NCBI RefSeq assembly: GCF_003634015.1
Contig: NZ_RBII01000001.1
Coordinates: 1,612,001-1,676,000, forward strand
Reading direction: 5' to 3'
DNA: 64,000 nt
Source of the DNA: Litorimonas taeanensis
GTDB lineage: Bacteria > Pseudomonadota > Alphaproteobacteria > Caulobacterales > Maricaulaceae
Part shown: one piece after another, positions 1 through 7,570 of the stretch
Position numbering within the stretch: the stretch's first letter is position 1
Layout: each line of letters opens with the position of its first letter
Position numbers and translations under genes: made by a program
Notes under the pieces: model-generated
Told to the model about the DNA's origin: nothing
The model's database searches: none
The model's input: the letters and a program-made list of their open reading frames with translations, nothing else

Positions 1-35
1 CCATAGCCGCGGAGCGCATTTTGTTTCTGATCCAT
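1..35 (-). CDS. Possible flaF start (partial, runs off left edge)
   Basis: An ATG at 35 on the minus strand opens a frame reading MDQKQNALRGYG that leaves the window. A purine-rich stretch (GAGAAGATAAGAG) precedes the ATG and could be a ribosome binding site. In alphaproteobacteria the gene after flagellin is often flaF, a regulator of flagellin synthesis, and its N-terminus often carries a Gly-Tyr motif like this one. Only about 11 codons are visible, so the identity rests on position and a short weak resemblance. It could equally be another short flagellar gene or chance. Confidence 0.3.
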   Translation of the reverse strand, partial: MDQKQNALRGY

Positions 36-72
36 ACTCTTATCTTCTCAAATACTTTGGGAATTTTAGAAG

Positions 73-97
73 GCCAAAGCGGAGCATCCGCTTTGGC
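73..97. terminator. Hairpin downstream of flagellin
   Basis: An 11-bp perfect stem (73-83 pairs with 87-97) has a three-base loop. A T-rich run (TATTTTTA) follows on the plus strand, but only CTTCT follows on the minus strand. It lies just past the flagellin stop and before the possible flaF start. It probably ends or attenuates the flagellin transcript and protects its 3' end. The better U-tract faces the other way. Confidence 0.6.
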
Positions 98-119
98 TAT
101 TTTTAGGTCATTATTGTTT

Positions 120-1394
120 CTATCTGAATAGAGCCAATAGTGTTTGTGGGTTTTGGTTAGCAATTGTAAGGGCCTGGACACCTAGCTGCTGTTGAACCTG
201 TAGAGACTGAAGACGCGCAGACGCTTCTTCAAGGTTTGCATCAGTCAATGCGCCAATACCTGTTTTCAAGCTGTCAGCCAAAGTCGTGATGAATTCATTT
301 TGGTTATCAATACGGCTTTGCTTTGAACCAAAGAACGCTGTTGCGTCGATAGCAGTTTGAAGAAGCGCATCAATTTCGCCCAATGCAGACGTTGCACCCT
401 CAGATGTTGAAATATCAAGGTCAGAAAGAGCGGCTAGACCACCTGCAGCTCTTTCTTCAACAGCTTCAATGATTGTCGCCGCACCATCCAAAGCGATATC
501 TTCAGTTCCGCCGCCATTTGGTACATTGTTTGTAAAGGTGATTACAACGTTATCTGATGCGGGGTCTGCCGCTGGCGTTGTAATTGAGGCCGTCGTGTTA
601 GCAATTGCATTAGGGCCGTTTGTTAGCTCCTCAACCAAGCCAGCAGCGACATCATTGATATCGTCACCTTCTTGGGCCGTGTAAGTGAAAGTTACGGCAG
701 CACCACCATTTGGCGTTGCATCAAAGCTATAAGTTGAACCTGCAGTAACGGCACCCGCACCACCTTGGATAGTAATTGTGTCAGTACCACCATCATCAGC
801 TGCTGAACCTGAACCGAAAGTAATAAAGCCTGCTTCGCCACTAGAAGCTGCGCCGCCCGCAACTGCTGTCACAGCAGTCGTTGTAGTCAAATCTTGACGC
901 GCTACAGCAACGTTACCTGTCGTTACTGTACCGTCTGTGCCGCGGTTCAATGAAGACAAGACTGAAACAGCGTCGCCATCTTTAAGAAGGTTTTGACCGT
1001 TAAATGAAGCCGCTTCAACAATTGAGCTAATTGTTGATGTGATTTCAGCAAGATCTGTTTGATATTTTGCACGGTCACTATCTGTAACTGATGCATCATT
1101 TGCAGCAACGATAGCAGCTTTGGCATCTTGTAGAAGCTCTGTAACTTGTTCAGCACCAGCCTGAGCGACGCCAATTGTAGCAGAACCAAGGTTCAAGCTG
1201 TCAGAAACTTGTGAGAAGCTGTCAACGTCGGCTTGCATAACTGTCGCGATTGACCAGATAGCCGCATTGTCAGATGAAGATGAGATTTTTTTACCTGTTG
1301 AGATTTCGCTCTGAACAGAGGCAAGATTATTATTGATACCACGTAGTGTACCGAGAGCGACCATTGCGCTGTTGTTAGTAAGAATACTAGACAT
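120..1394 (-). CDS. Flagellin
   Basis: This 424-residue protein is the filament subunit, exported by the flagellar type III apparatus. Residues 1 to about 140 form the conserved N-terminal D0/D1 helices (start MSSILTNNSAMVALGTLRGI, then the ISTGKKISSSSDNAA loop). Residues of about 320-424 are the C-terminal D1/D0 helices ending in NPQTLLALFR. The middle, about 150-300, is Gly/Ala/Thr-rich, unlike any conserved core, and is the surface-exposed variable part. An AAGGA ribosome site lies about seven bases before the ATG. I saw no convincing sigma-54 or sigma-28 box upstream. Family assignment is certain; which paralogue it is cannot be told. Confidence 0.97.
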   Translation of the reverse strand: MSSILTNNSAMVALGTLRGINNNLASVQSEISTGKKISSSSDNAAIWSIATVMQADVDSFSQVSDSLNLGSATIGVAQAGAEQVTELLQDAKAAIVAANDASVTDSDRAKYQTDLAEITSTISSIVEAASFNGQNLLKDGDAVSVLSSLNRGTDGTVTTGNVAVARQDLTTTTAVTAVAGGAASSGEAGFITFGSGSAADDGGTDTITIQGGAGAVTAGSTYSFDATPNGGAAVTFTYTAQEGDDINDVAAGLVEELTNGPNAIANTTASITTPAADPASDNVVITFTNNVPNGGGTEDIALDGAATIIEAVEERAAGGLAALSDLDISTSEGATSALGEIDALLQTAIDATAFFGSKQSRIDNQNEFITTLADSLKTGIGALTDANLEEASARLQSLQVQQQLGVQALTIANQNPQTLLALFR

Positions 1395-1611
1395 AGGTTT
1401 TTCCTTTTTTCACCGATAGGCGTTTTTATTGAGATATTTCCCGAATTGTCCCTTGCGGAACCCCTAAGTCATCCTTGACGTGATTGCCGGACATGAAGCC
1501 CAAAACCACAAACTCTCCTGAGTTGTATTCTCTACTAAGCTGGAAATAATAATTAATAGTAAACCGATATAAATATTTTTGGCAGTTTCTGTTCAGGTTC
1601 CATACAGGTCG
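1395..1611. other. Flagellin upstream region
   Basis: These 217 bases between the flagellin start and the end of the flgN-like gene must hold the flagellin promoter and leader. I searched by eye for sigma-54 (TGGCAC-N5-TTGC) and flagellar sigma-28 (TAAA-N15-GCCGATAA) patterns on the minus strand and found no good match. Only the AAGGA ribosome site near 1405 is clear. Confidence 0.5.
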
Positions 1612-1989
1612 TTAAACAAGCTTATTACGGAGGCCATGCTGGTCTTCCATATAGAGTGTCTTCCCGAACCGGTTATAGGCCCCTACTTTTTTTTCTGTAT
1701 TTCGAATAACTGACAGCTGTTTATAGGCAAGTCGGACACTATTAATGGCCGACTTCATTAAATAGTCATTCTCTTTGAGAATACTTTCTAGCCGTTTAAG
1801 GTCTTCAGCAAGGGCTGGTTTATCTTGGGCCCCTACCTCTGACTGTAAACCAGCCTCTAATTGTTTCATTAAATTAGACTTAGCCGACAAAGTGTCCTTC
1901 ATCGTCGTATAAACACCGGATCGCAGCTCTGTGTTCTCTGCTTTTACCACTTTCATGAGCGCCGAAAGCGTCGCTTTAAGATTTGACAT
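1612..1989 (-). CDS. FlgN-like flagellar chaperone
   Basis: A 125-residue, mostly helical and charged protein with no signal peptide or membrane segment. Its size, helical pattern and position directly after flgJ fit FlgN, the cytosolic export chaperone of the hook-filament junction proteins FlgK and FlgL, both encoded in this window. The start overlaps the end of flgJ by 14 bases, so translation is probably coupled. FlgN sequences are poorly conserved, so the call rests on context and architecture rather than a diagnostic motif. Confidence 0.65.
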   Translation of the reverse strand: MSNLKATLSALMKVVKAENTELRSGVYTTMKDTLSAKSNLMKQLEAGLQSEVGAQDKPALAEDLKRLESILKENDYLMKSAINSVRLAYKQLSVIRNTEKKVGAYNRFGKTLYMEDQHGLRNKLV

Positions 1990-2338
1990 TTAATACACTT
2001 TCTAATTCTGCATGGGCTGTTTCTTTGGCCAATAATTTATCGTAAAACTTATCAGCGAGACCAAAACCGCCCTTATCAACAATTTTCTCTGCGAAGTTTT
2101 CTATATAAAAATCTGTAAAGGCTTGCACATCTTCGCCGCCATTCTTGGTCATGGCTTCGCCGAGGCCGCTATATTTAAGCATTTGTGTAATGAAGGCGGC
2201 CTCAAAGTCTTTGGCGGCCTGCATGATTTCTGCATCCTCTTTGCCTTCTGACTGAACAGTAGAATGAGGCGCAGACACAGTCTCGGCTGTCATAGCCGAT
2301 AATGGGTTTGTTTGTATCGGGGACATGAATCCTGTCAT
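1976..2338 (-). CDS. flgJ: Rod-binding protein FlgJ (N-terminal domain only)
   Basis: This 120-residue protein matches the FlgJ rod-capping domain. The core is AAKDFEAAFITQMLKYSGLG, followed by the typical FTDFYIENFAEKIVDKGGFGLADKFYDKL segment in pieces. The muramidase domain of enterobacterial FlgJ is absent, as is usual in alphaproteobacteria, so peptidoglycan cutting must come from a separate enzyme not in this window. An AGGAGAT ribosome site lies just before the ATG. It is the first gene of a two-gene unit with the flgN-like gene and is divergent from fliK. Confidence 0.88.
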   Translation of the reverse strand: MTGFMSPIQTNPLSAMTAETVSAPHSTVQSEGKEDAEIMQAAKDFEAAFITQMLKYSGLGEAMTKNGGEDVQAFTDFYIENFAEKIVDKGGFGLADKFYDKLLAKETAHAELESVLNVKS

Positions 2339-2411
2339 ATAAATCTCCTACCCCGCCCTATTCCCAAACTCGTAAAGGGTTGGTTAAGATTGTTTATATA
2401 GTAAATGTTCT

Positions 2412-3776
2412 ATGAAGGATTCATCACTACTACAGCTCCGTACAGGAGTTGAGGTCCGCCGCATGGGCCCGTCGCAGAACATTGGGACAAATAACAACCC
2501 AATGCGCGATCAAGATAGCTATGATGAATTACGGTCAAAAAAAGAAGAAGCAGATTTTATTGCAGCCCTTCAATCAGAGGCCGATACTCAAAAAAGACTT
2601 AATGACACACGCAATGAGGCGTTAAAGAACAAGCCCTCAGATCAAATTGAGTCAGGATTTCATACTATAAAGGCTTCACACCCTTTAAGTGATGATACCA
2701 CCCCAGCAGACCTTTCACTAACTGTAGGCGAAAACGGCGTTGAGACCGATTTACAATCCTCAATCTCGGCTAGTCTTGAACAAGAGCCACAGTTTCATAC
2801 GATTAAAGGTCACGAGGCCCCAGAGACAGCCGCTAGTTATCTTGACGTCGAAACGCTCTCTACGGTGAAGGCGGAAACAACAATTGATGCGTCAGAACAA
2901 ATCTTACAAAGTCAAACCATAGCGGACGATATTAAATCCTCTGACTTGCTCATTTCAACGCATGCTCAGAACACAGCCGCTAGCGGGGTGGTGCCAACAT
3001 TGGCGCCACTCGCATTAAACGCCTCTACACAAGGCTCGGCCAAAGAAGACACTGACCTCGAAATTGATATTTCAGAAATAGAAGACATAGAAGACGCCGC
3101 GGCAGACTCCGTCGAGATAGACCTAGATCTTCAGGAACAGTTAGGCAGTGAACAAGACCTAGATGCACAGCTCTTCGAAGAGAAAATCCAAAATATAGGT
3201 TTCACAGCAAATTCCCATTCGGGAGATGTGTTGACCCAATCCTCAACGTCATCCCCGCTTATAGGGCTCTCTATATCTGGCACCCAAACGGGTGCAGGAC
3301 CTATTGCCTCAATCACACAGCCTTCGCTTTCACCGCAATCCCCTGTTGCGAATGCTATTGTGAATACTGTGTCTAATACTATTTCCGAGGCGATTGTTAC
3401 CGCCAAAGAAACGCCCAAAGGGATAGTTGTCCAACTCGACCCACCTGAAATGGGCCGTGTTTATATCGATTTTTTGTTTGATCAGGACAATGCGGTTACA
3501 GTCATTGTGAAAGCGGATTCAGCGGATAGTCATGCTATCTTGCGAGAACGCCAAGATTTTTTCCATCAACTGTTAAGCGATAGCGGCTTTGATTCTGTTA
3601 ATCTTAGCTTTGAGCAAAATACTGGAAGTGGTGCCAACCAAGACCTTCAAGATGACAAGGCTAAGTCATATAGTCTTCAGGCTCAGCAAGGTCAGAAGGA
3701 TAATTCGTCCACCCCATCACAGCCGCCTGCATATCAGCTCGGTGAACACAGAACACAAATCGATATTCGACTTTAG
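2412..3776 (+). CDS. fliK: Flagellar hook-length control protein FliK
   Basis: FliK is secreted during hook assembly; it measures hook length and triggers the export-specificity switch. The first ~320 of 454 residues are an acidic, Ser/Thr/Gln-rich, low-complexity ruler-like region in which the FHTIK motif occurs twice (about residues 82 and 128). The C-terminal domain (about 330-420) carries the Flg_hook signature, with VVQLDPPEMGRVYIDF and a following HAILRERQDFFHQLLSDSGF helix. It is followed 21 bases later by flgD. No strong ribosome site is visible before the ATG, so the start is less certain than the identity. Confidence 0.92.
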   Translation: MKDSSLLQLRTGVEVRRMGPSQNIGTNNNPMRDQDSYDELRSKKEEADFIAALQSEADTQKRLNDTRNEALKNKPSDQIESGFHTIKASHPLSDDTTPADLSLTVGENGVETDLQSSISASLEQEPQFHTIKGHEAPETAASYLDVETLSTVKAETTIDASEQILQSQTIADDIKSSDLLISTHAQNTAASGVVPTLAPLALNASTQGSAKEDTDLEIDISEIEDIEDAAADSVEIDLDLQEQLGSEQDLDAQLFEEKIQNIGFTANSHSGDVLTQSSTSSPLIGLSISGTQTGAGPIASITQPSLSPQSPVANAIVNTVSNTISEAIVTAKETPKGIVVQLDPPEMGRVYIDFLFDQDNAVTVIVKADSADSHAILRERQDFFHQLLSDSGFDSVNLSFEQNTGSGANQDLQDDKAKSYSLQAQQGQKDNSSTPSQPPAYQLGEHRTQIDIRL

Positions 3777-3797
3777 GATAAAGTAGAGGATAAACGC

Positions 3798-4202
3798 ATG
3801 AATGTATCAAGTTTAATTGGTTTAACGACTCAGAATAAAGCGTCAGATTTTTTAGCCAATGCTATTCCTTCTGAACCCCAAGCTGGCTTAGAAGATACTG
3901 TCTCGACCACGAGCAAAGACACGACAATCGTCACAGAATCGACATCTGAAACATCAACAGACAGCACTACTGAGACAAGCACAGCGTCGGAACAAACCGA
4001 ACAATTCACCACGTTTCTAACTTTGCTAACCGCTCAAATTAAAAACCAAGATCCGCTTGCCCCTTTGGATTCAACTCAATTCGTTGAGCAATTGGCAACC
4101 TTTTCCAATCTTGAGCTTCAAGCCGAAGGCAATCAGGTTTTAGAAGATATCGCCCAAATGCTAGCGCAAAGTCTTTATAATCAAACAGAATTAGACAGCT
4201 AG
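3798..4202 (+). CDS. flgD: Hook cap / hook assembly protein FlgD (short form)
   Basis: FlgD forms the scaffold under which FlgE polymerises. The conserved N-terminal block is clear at residues 72-115 (FLTLLTAQIKNQDPLAPLDS, then QFVEQLATFSNLE). At 134 residues it ends soon after, so the C-terminal Ig/Tudor-like domains of the ~230-residue enterobacterial protein are missing. A Thr/Ser/Glu-rich stretch (about 25-70) precedes the core. AGAGGATAAACGC upstream supplies the ribosome site. It is cotranscribed with fliK and ends at a strong bidirectional terminator. Confidence 0.92.
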   Translation: MNVSSLIGLTTQNKASDFLANAIPSEPQAGLEDTVSTTSKDTTIVTESTSETSTDSTTETSTASEQTEQFTTFLTLLTAQIKNQDPLAPLDSTQFVEQLATFSNLELQAEGNQVLEDIAQMLAQSLYNQTELDS

Positions 4203-4221
4203 AAATATACTATCGGGAATG

Positions 4222-4255
4222 AAAAAAGGCGCATCAAAATTGATGCGCCTTTTTT
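4222..4255. terminator. Bidirectional intrinsic terminator flgD / fliL1
   Basis: A 10-bp GC-rich stem (4228-4237 with 4240-4249) has a tiny loop, six A residues on the left and six T residues on the right. It sits between convergent flgD and fliL1 and can serve both. Confidence 0.93.
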
Positions 4256-4276
4256 GTTTCAGCTAATCAAGTAATT

Positions 4277-4825
4277 TTACGTGTCTCGTTTTGCGATATC
4301 TAAAATCAACACATTCTGAACGCCATCTTTCATGATACGTCTGGAGGATCCTAACAGAGTCTCACGGATATATTCAAATGTCTCAGGAGATGTGAAATCA
4401 TTATCAAAAACCCCCTCATTCGATAGATTAAGAAGGTCGCGCATAAAGGCGTCTCTGAGCTTAGGCTCATAAGCAAAACTATTGGCAGACGCCGAGCCAT
4501 CAAGCTCAATATTAAAATTCATAATAACCAAGCTGGTGATTTTTTTATTCTGCATCACCGGGATAACGAATTGTCGTTTGAACTTTAAATAATTTACCGA
4601 TGAGGCATCAGCGCCTTTGTGAGAATCTCCGCCTTTGGCCTTTTTCCCGTGGGCGTCATCTTTCTTTTCTTTCTTCTCCCCATGACCTGAACTTTTTGCG
4701 GGTTTAGCCTCAGAGTGACTAGAGACTTCTTTATCTGCCAGAGACGTTTTATAAAAACTCGCCCCCACAGCTCCGGCTATGACGGCAATGATAAGAACAG
4801 CATTTTTAACAAGCGATTTAATCAT
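4277..4825 (-). CDS. FliL family basal-body protein (paralogue 1)
   Basis: FliL proteins are inner-membrane proteins that surround the stator units. This 182-residue protein has an N-terminal anchor (residues 8-28), then a His/Lys/Asp/Gly-rich linker (about 38-72). A FliL periplasmic domain follows with KRQFVIPVM, LRDAFMRDLLNLSNEGVF and IRETLLGSSRRIM. It is the last gene of the fliM-to-flgH operon, nine bases after flgH. A second FliL lies at 22330. The long basic/His-rich linker is unusual compared with the second copy. Confidence 0.82.
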   Translation of the reverse strand: MIKSLVKNAVLIIAVIAGAVGASFYKTSLADKEVSSHSEAKPAKSSGHGEKKEKKDDAHGKKAKGGDSHKGADASSVNYLKFKRQFVIPVMQNKKITSLVIMNFNIELDGSASANSFAYEPKLRDAFMRDLLNLSNEGVFDNDFTSPETFEYIRETLLGSSRRIMKDGVQNVLILDIAKRDT

Positions 4826-4834
4826 AATGACCTA

Positions 4835-5578
4835 CTAAAAAGGTATAATGGTTTGAACGATTTTATTACCGGCACGAGGCTTAATCGCGTCAGTAATTTG
4901 ACCTTTCCCGCCATAATAAATTCGGGCATCCGCAATTTTATCATAAGTAATAATATTCTGACGTGAGATGTCTTGCGTCCGAATAAGGCCACTCACTTGC
5001 AGATGACGCACTTCGTCATTGACCATAATTTGCTGTTTACCCGCTAACTGCAAATATCCGTTTGGAAGAACATCAACAACCTGTACGGCCAATCGTAGAG
5101 TAATCTTTTCTTCGCGTTTTATTGACCCATCGCCCGCCAGATTTCGAGACCGACTTAAATCAACAGCGGGAGAGGTAGAAGCTCCAGCCGGTAAAATTCC
5201 ATTCAACTTTTCAGGTAATCCAAAAAAGGCTCCTATGCCTAGGTTCTCAGAATTTTGACGATCTTCTGTTATTGAATTTTTCAACTCAGCTTCGTCATCT
5301 ATTTCTACCAAAACCGTGAGAATATCACCCGTTCGGCTCGCTCGGCGGTCACCAAATAATGATTTAGGACTATTATTCCAAAGTGACGTTTCTTGTGCAT
5401 TCATGCCAGAATGAGTTTGATTGACTGGCGCAGAATCTAGCCTGTAATTATTGGGGGCATAGCTCATTGATGGAATAGGTTGTGTAAACTCTGCTTTTGT
5501 CTTCTGGCTTTTAGTTGTCGCGCAGGCCGACAGGCTGATAACACAGCAGAGACCTGTTAGTGTTTTCAAATAGTTCAT
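4835..5578 (-). CDS. flgH: Flagellar L-ring lipoprotein FlgH
   Basis: FlgH forms the outer-membrane L-ring bushing. The 247-residue protein starts with a lipoprotein signal ending in the lipobox LSAC (Cys 19). The FlgH core follows: LFGDRRASRTGDILTVLVEI at about residue 74, and the C-terminal VSGLIRTQDISRQNIITYDKIADARIYYGGKG stretch in pieces. Its start overlaps the end of flgA by four bases (ATGA), showing translational coupling. Confidence 0.96.
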   Translation of the reverse strand: MNYLKTLTGLCCVISLSACATTKSQKTKAEFTQPIPSMSYAPNNYRLDSAPVNQTHSGMNAQETSLWNNSPKSLFGDRRASRTGDILTVLVEIDDEAELKNSITEDRQNSENLGIGAFFGLPEKLNGILPAGASTSPAVDLSRSRNLAGDGSIKREEKITLRLAVQVVDVLPNGYLQLAGKQQIMVNDEVRHLQVSGLIRTQDISRQNIITYDKIADARIYYGGKGQITDAIKPRAGNKIVQTIIPF

Positions 5579-6009
5579 CTTATCATCTCCACAACGCCCA
5601 ATCCTGTAACACGGCCCTCGACCCGTTTTCGGGATTCAGAATTCATAACCGTAATAATGTCGCCCATACGCCCCTCACCCAACGCACGGCCAGTTGCTGT
5701 TATTTCCAGACGACCCAATCGATAAATCATTTTCACCGTAGAGTTTCGTTTGACTTGAACGGGTTCAGCAACATCTTTGGGGTTTATCTCTGCGCCGCTT
5801 GAGATAGTGCGAACAACGGACATACCTACATATTGTGATAGAAGGGCTACGCGTTCTGATTCACTATCTGTATCAATATTTAAATCAGCCGCCGTGATTT
5901 GCGTACCCCGTCTTAACGTCGAATTGGCAATGACCTCATCCGCGATAGCGAAATCTGGGAGCATCAAGCCAGTTGCGCCAAGCGCAACAATCACCTTGAA
6001 CAGTTTCAT
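5575..6009 (-). CDS. flgA: P-ring assembly chaperone FlgA (short form)
   Basis: FlgA is a periplasmic chaperone for FlgI in P-ring assembly. I chose the ATG at 6009 because it gives a good signal peptide (MKLFKVIVALGATGLMLPDFAIA, cut before DEV) and sits one base after the flgG stop. The frame continues upstream into flgG without a natural start. The mature part has a SAF-like half (RRGTQITAADLNID) and ends with GEGRMGDIITVMNSESRKRV. At about 144 residues it is a minimal FlgA, well short of the usual 220 or more. Confidence 0.9.
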   Translation of the reverse strand: MKLFKVIVALGATGLMLPDFAIADEVIANSTLRRGTQITAADLNIDTDSESERVALLSQYVGMSVVRTISSGAEINPKDVAEPVQVKRNSTVKMIYRLGRLEITATGRALGEGRMGDIITVMNSESRKRVEGRVTGLGVVEMIR

Positions 6010-6010
6010 C

Positions 6011-6796
6011 CTATCGAATCCGCGTTGTGGCTGCATACATTTCATCTACGGCGGAAATGATTTTAGAGTTCAATTCATATCCACGTTGTGCCTCGATGAG
6101 TTCAGAAATTTCCTCGACGACATCAACGCCAGAATCTTCCAAGAACCCTTGGCGCATCGTACCCACGCCTTCTGTACCTGGTTCTGACACAATAGGATTG
6201 CCAGAGGCGCTCGTTTCTCTGAATAAATTTCCACCCAACGCCTCTAACCCTTTTGGATTAGAAAACACTGTCATGGTGATTGTTCCAATCTGTTGCCCCT
6301 CGGCGGCATTGTCGAAAAAGGCAGTAACTTCGCCATCAAGGCTGATTGAAATACTTCGCGCATCACTTGGGATAGTGATGTTGTCAGACAAGGCATAACC
6401 ATCTGAATTGACAATCAGTCCCTCTGCGTCCTGATAGAATTTTCCATCACGCGTATAGGCTGTTTCGCCGCTAGGTAAGTCAATTTGGAAAAAACCTTTC
6501 CCTTCAATTGCCAAATCTAAATCGCCGCCAGTTGCGCTAAGAGGCCCCTGAACAACCTCAATCGAAACTGTGGAGGGGCGAACACCCATACCAATTTGAA
6601 CACCGGCTGGCGCAATCGTGCCTGTCTGCGAAGTCACCGTTCCTGGGGTTAGATGTTGTTGGTAAATTAGGTCTGCGAATTCAGCGACACGCGGCTGATA
6701 CGCCGTTGTACTCATATTCGCTATGTTGTTCGATATAACATCGACTCGGGTCTGTTGGGCGGCCATTCCTGTGGCAGCGATCTTAAGAGCATTCAT
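6011..6796 (-). CDS. flgG: Distal rod protein FlgG
   Basis: FlgG builds the distal rod between the proximal rod and hook. At 261 residues it is the canonical length. N-terminal MNALKIAATGMAAQQTRVDVISNNIANMST and C-terminal SELIEAQRGYELNSKIISAVDEMY are the rod/hook-family helices; the central FlgG-specific part includes LDLAIEGKGFFQI. It lies 36 bases after flgF and one base before flgA. Confidence 0.97.
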   Translation of the reverse strand: MNALKIAATGMAAQQTRVDVISNNIANMSTTAYQPRVAEFADLIYQQHLTPGTVTSQTGTIAPAGVQIGMGVRPSTVSIEVVQGPLSATGGDLDLAIEGKGFFQIDLPSGETAYTRDGKFYQDAEGLIVNSDGYALSDNITIPSDARSISISLDGEVTAFFDNAAEGQQIGTITMTVFSNPKGLEALGGNLFRETSASGNPIVSEPGTEGVGTMRQGFLEDSGVDVVEEISELIEAQRGYELNSKIISAVDEMYAATTRIR

Positions 6797-6832
6797 CCTG
6801 AATCTCCTCCATTTGACGGTTAACTTATTGGC

Positions 6833-7570
6833 TTATGAAATTTGCCTGATTGTTGAGATAACTTGTTTGATACGATCATCTTCCATGTCGAAGATTTTCT
6901 GTCCGGCATCGTAATAACGCTGAACCTCAATCATCCGTGAGATTTCAGTCATAGGATCTACGTTGCTGTCTTCTAGATAACCTTGTCTAACCAAGGTAAA
7001 TTCAGAAGGTGCAAAACCTTCGCGAGCGACATAGTTGTTATTTCCCTGACGTGACAAAGTTTGAGGGTCTGCAGTGGCAACACCAATACGGCCTAGTTCC
7101 ACACCATTCGCGCTTATACTGCCATCTTCAGCAATAAAGATTTCACCCGCATCAATAGGGATTTGAATTTCCCCTTCAGCAGAATCTAAAACAGCATTTC
7201 CATCAACATTTATCAGGCGACCTTCTGCGTCTGTCATGAAATTGCCCGCACGTGTCAGCTGAGTTTGGCCATCAACATTGACCATAAAAAAACCTTCGCC
7301 TTCGATAGCTATGTCAAGACTGCCCCCTGTTGGACGCATACTGCCTGCCCCGAAATCTGGAGAATGCGCCGCAAGGTGCCCCATTGACAAACTGTGTTCT
7401 GGGGATCCTGATTGGTTTGTTGACCCTATGGCTGCAATATGTTCAGCAAAAATCGCGCCTTGACGTTTATAGCCAACGGTATCTGAATTCGCCATGTTAT
7501 TTGCAACGAGGCTCATTTCTTTCATTAACCCCGACTGACGGGAGATTGCGATATAGCTAAAATCACCCAT
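6833..7570 (-). CDS. flgF: Proximal rod protein FlgF
   Basis: A 245-residue rod protein with the N-terminal GLMKEMSLVANNMANSDTVGYKR helix motif, a central LDIAIEGEGFFMV segment and the C-terminal SRMIEVQRYYDAGQKI helix. Order flgF-flgG and length separate it from FlgG. Its start overlaps the end of the motC-like gene by eight bases, so the two are probably coupled. Confidence 0.95.
   Translation of the reverse strand: MGDFSYIAISRQSGLMKEMSLVANNMANSDTVGYKRQGAIFAEHIAAIGSTNQSGSPEHSLSMGHLAAHSPDFGAGSMRPTGGSLDIAIEGEGFFMVNVDGQTQLTRAGNFMTDAEGRLINVDGNAVLDSAEGEIQIPIDAGEIFIAEDGSISANGVELGRIGVATADPQTLSRQGNNNYVAREGFAPSEFTLVRQGYLEDSNVDPMTEISRMIEVQRYYDAGQKIFDMEDDRIKQVISTIRQIS

Noticed and set aside
1395-1611. 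Sigma-54 or sigma-28 flagellin promoter
   Set aside because: I looked for both consensus patterns by eye and found no match good enough to report, although a promoter must be present.
2412-3776. FHTIK repeated in FliK as a possible functional repeat
   Set aside because: There are only two copies in a low-complexity region, too few to call a repeat array.
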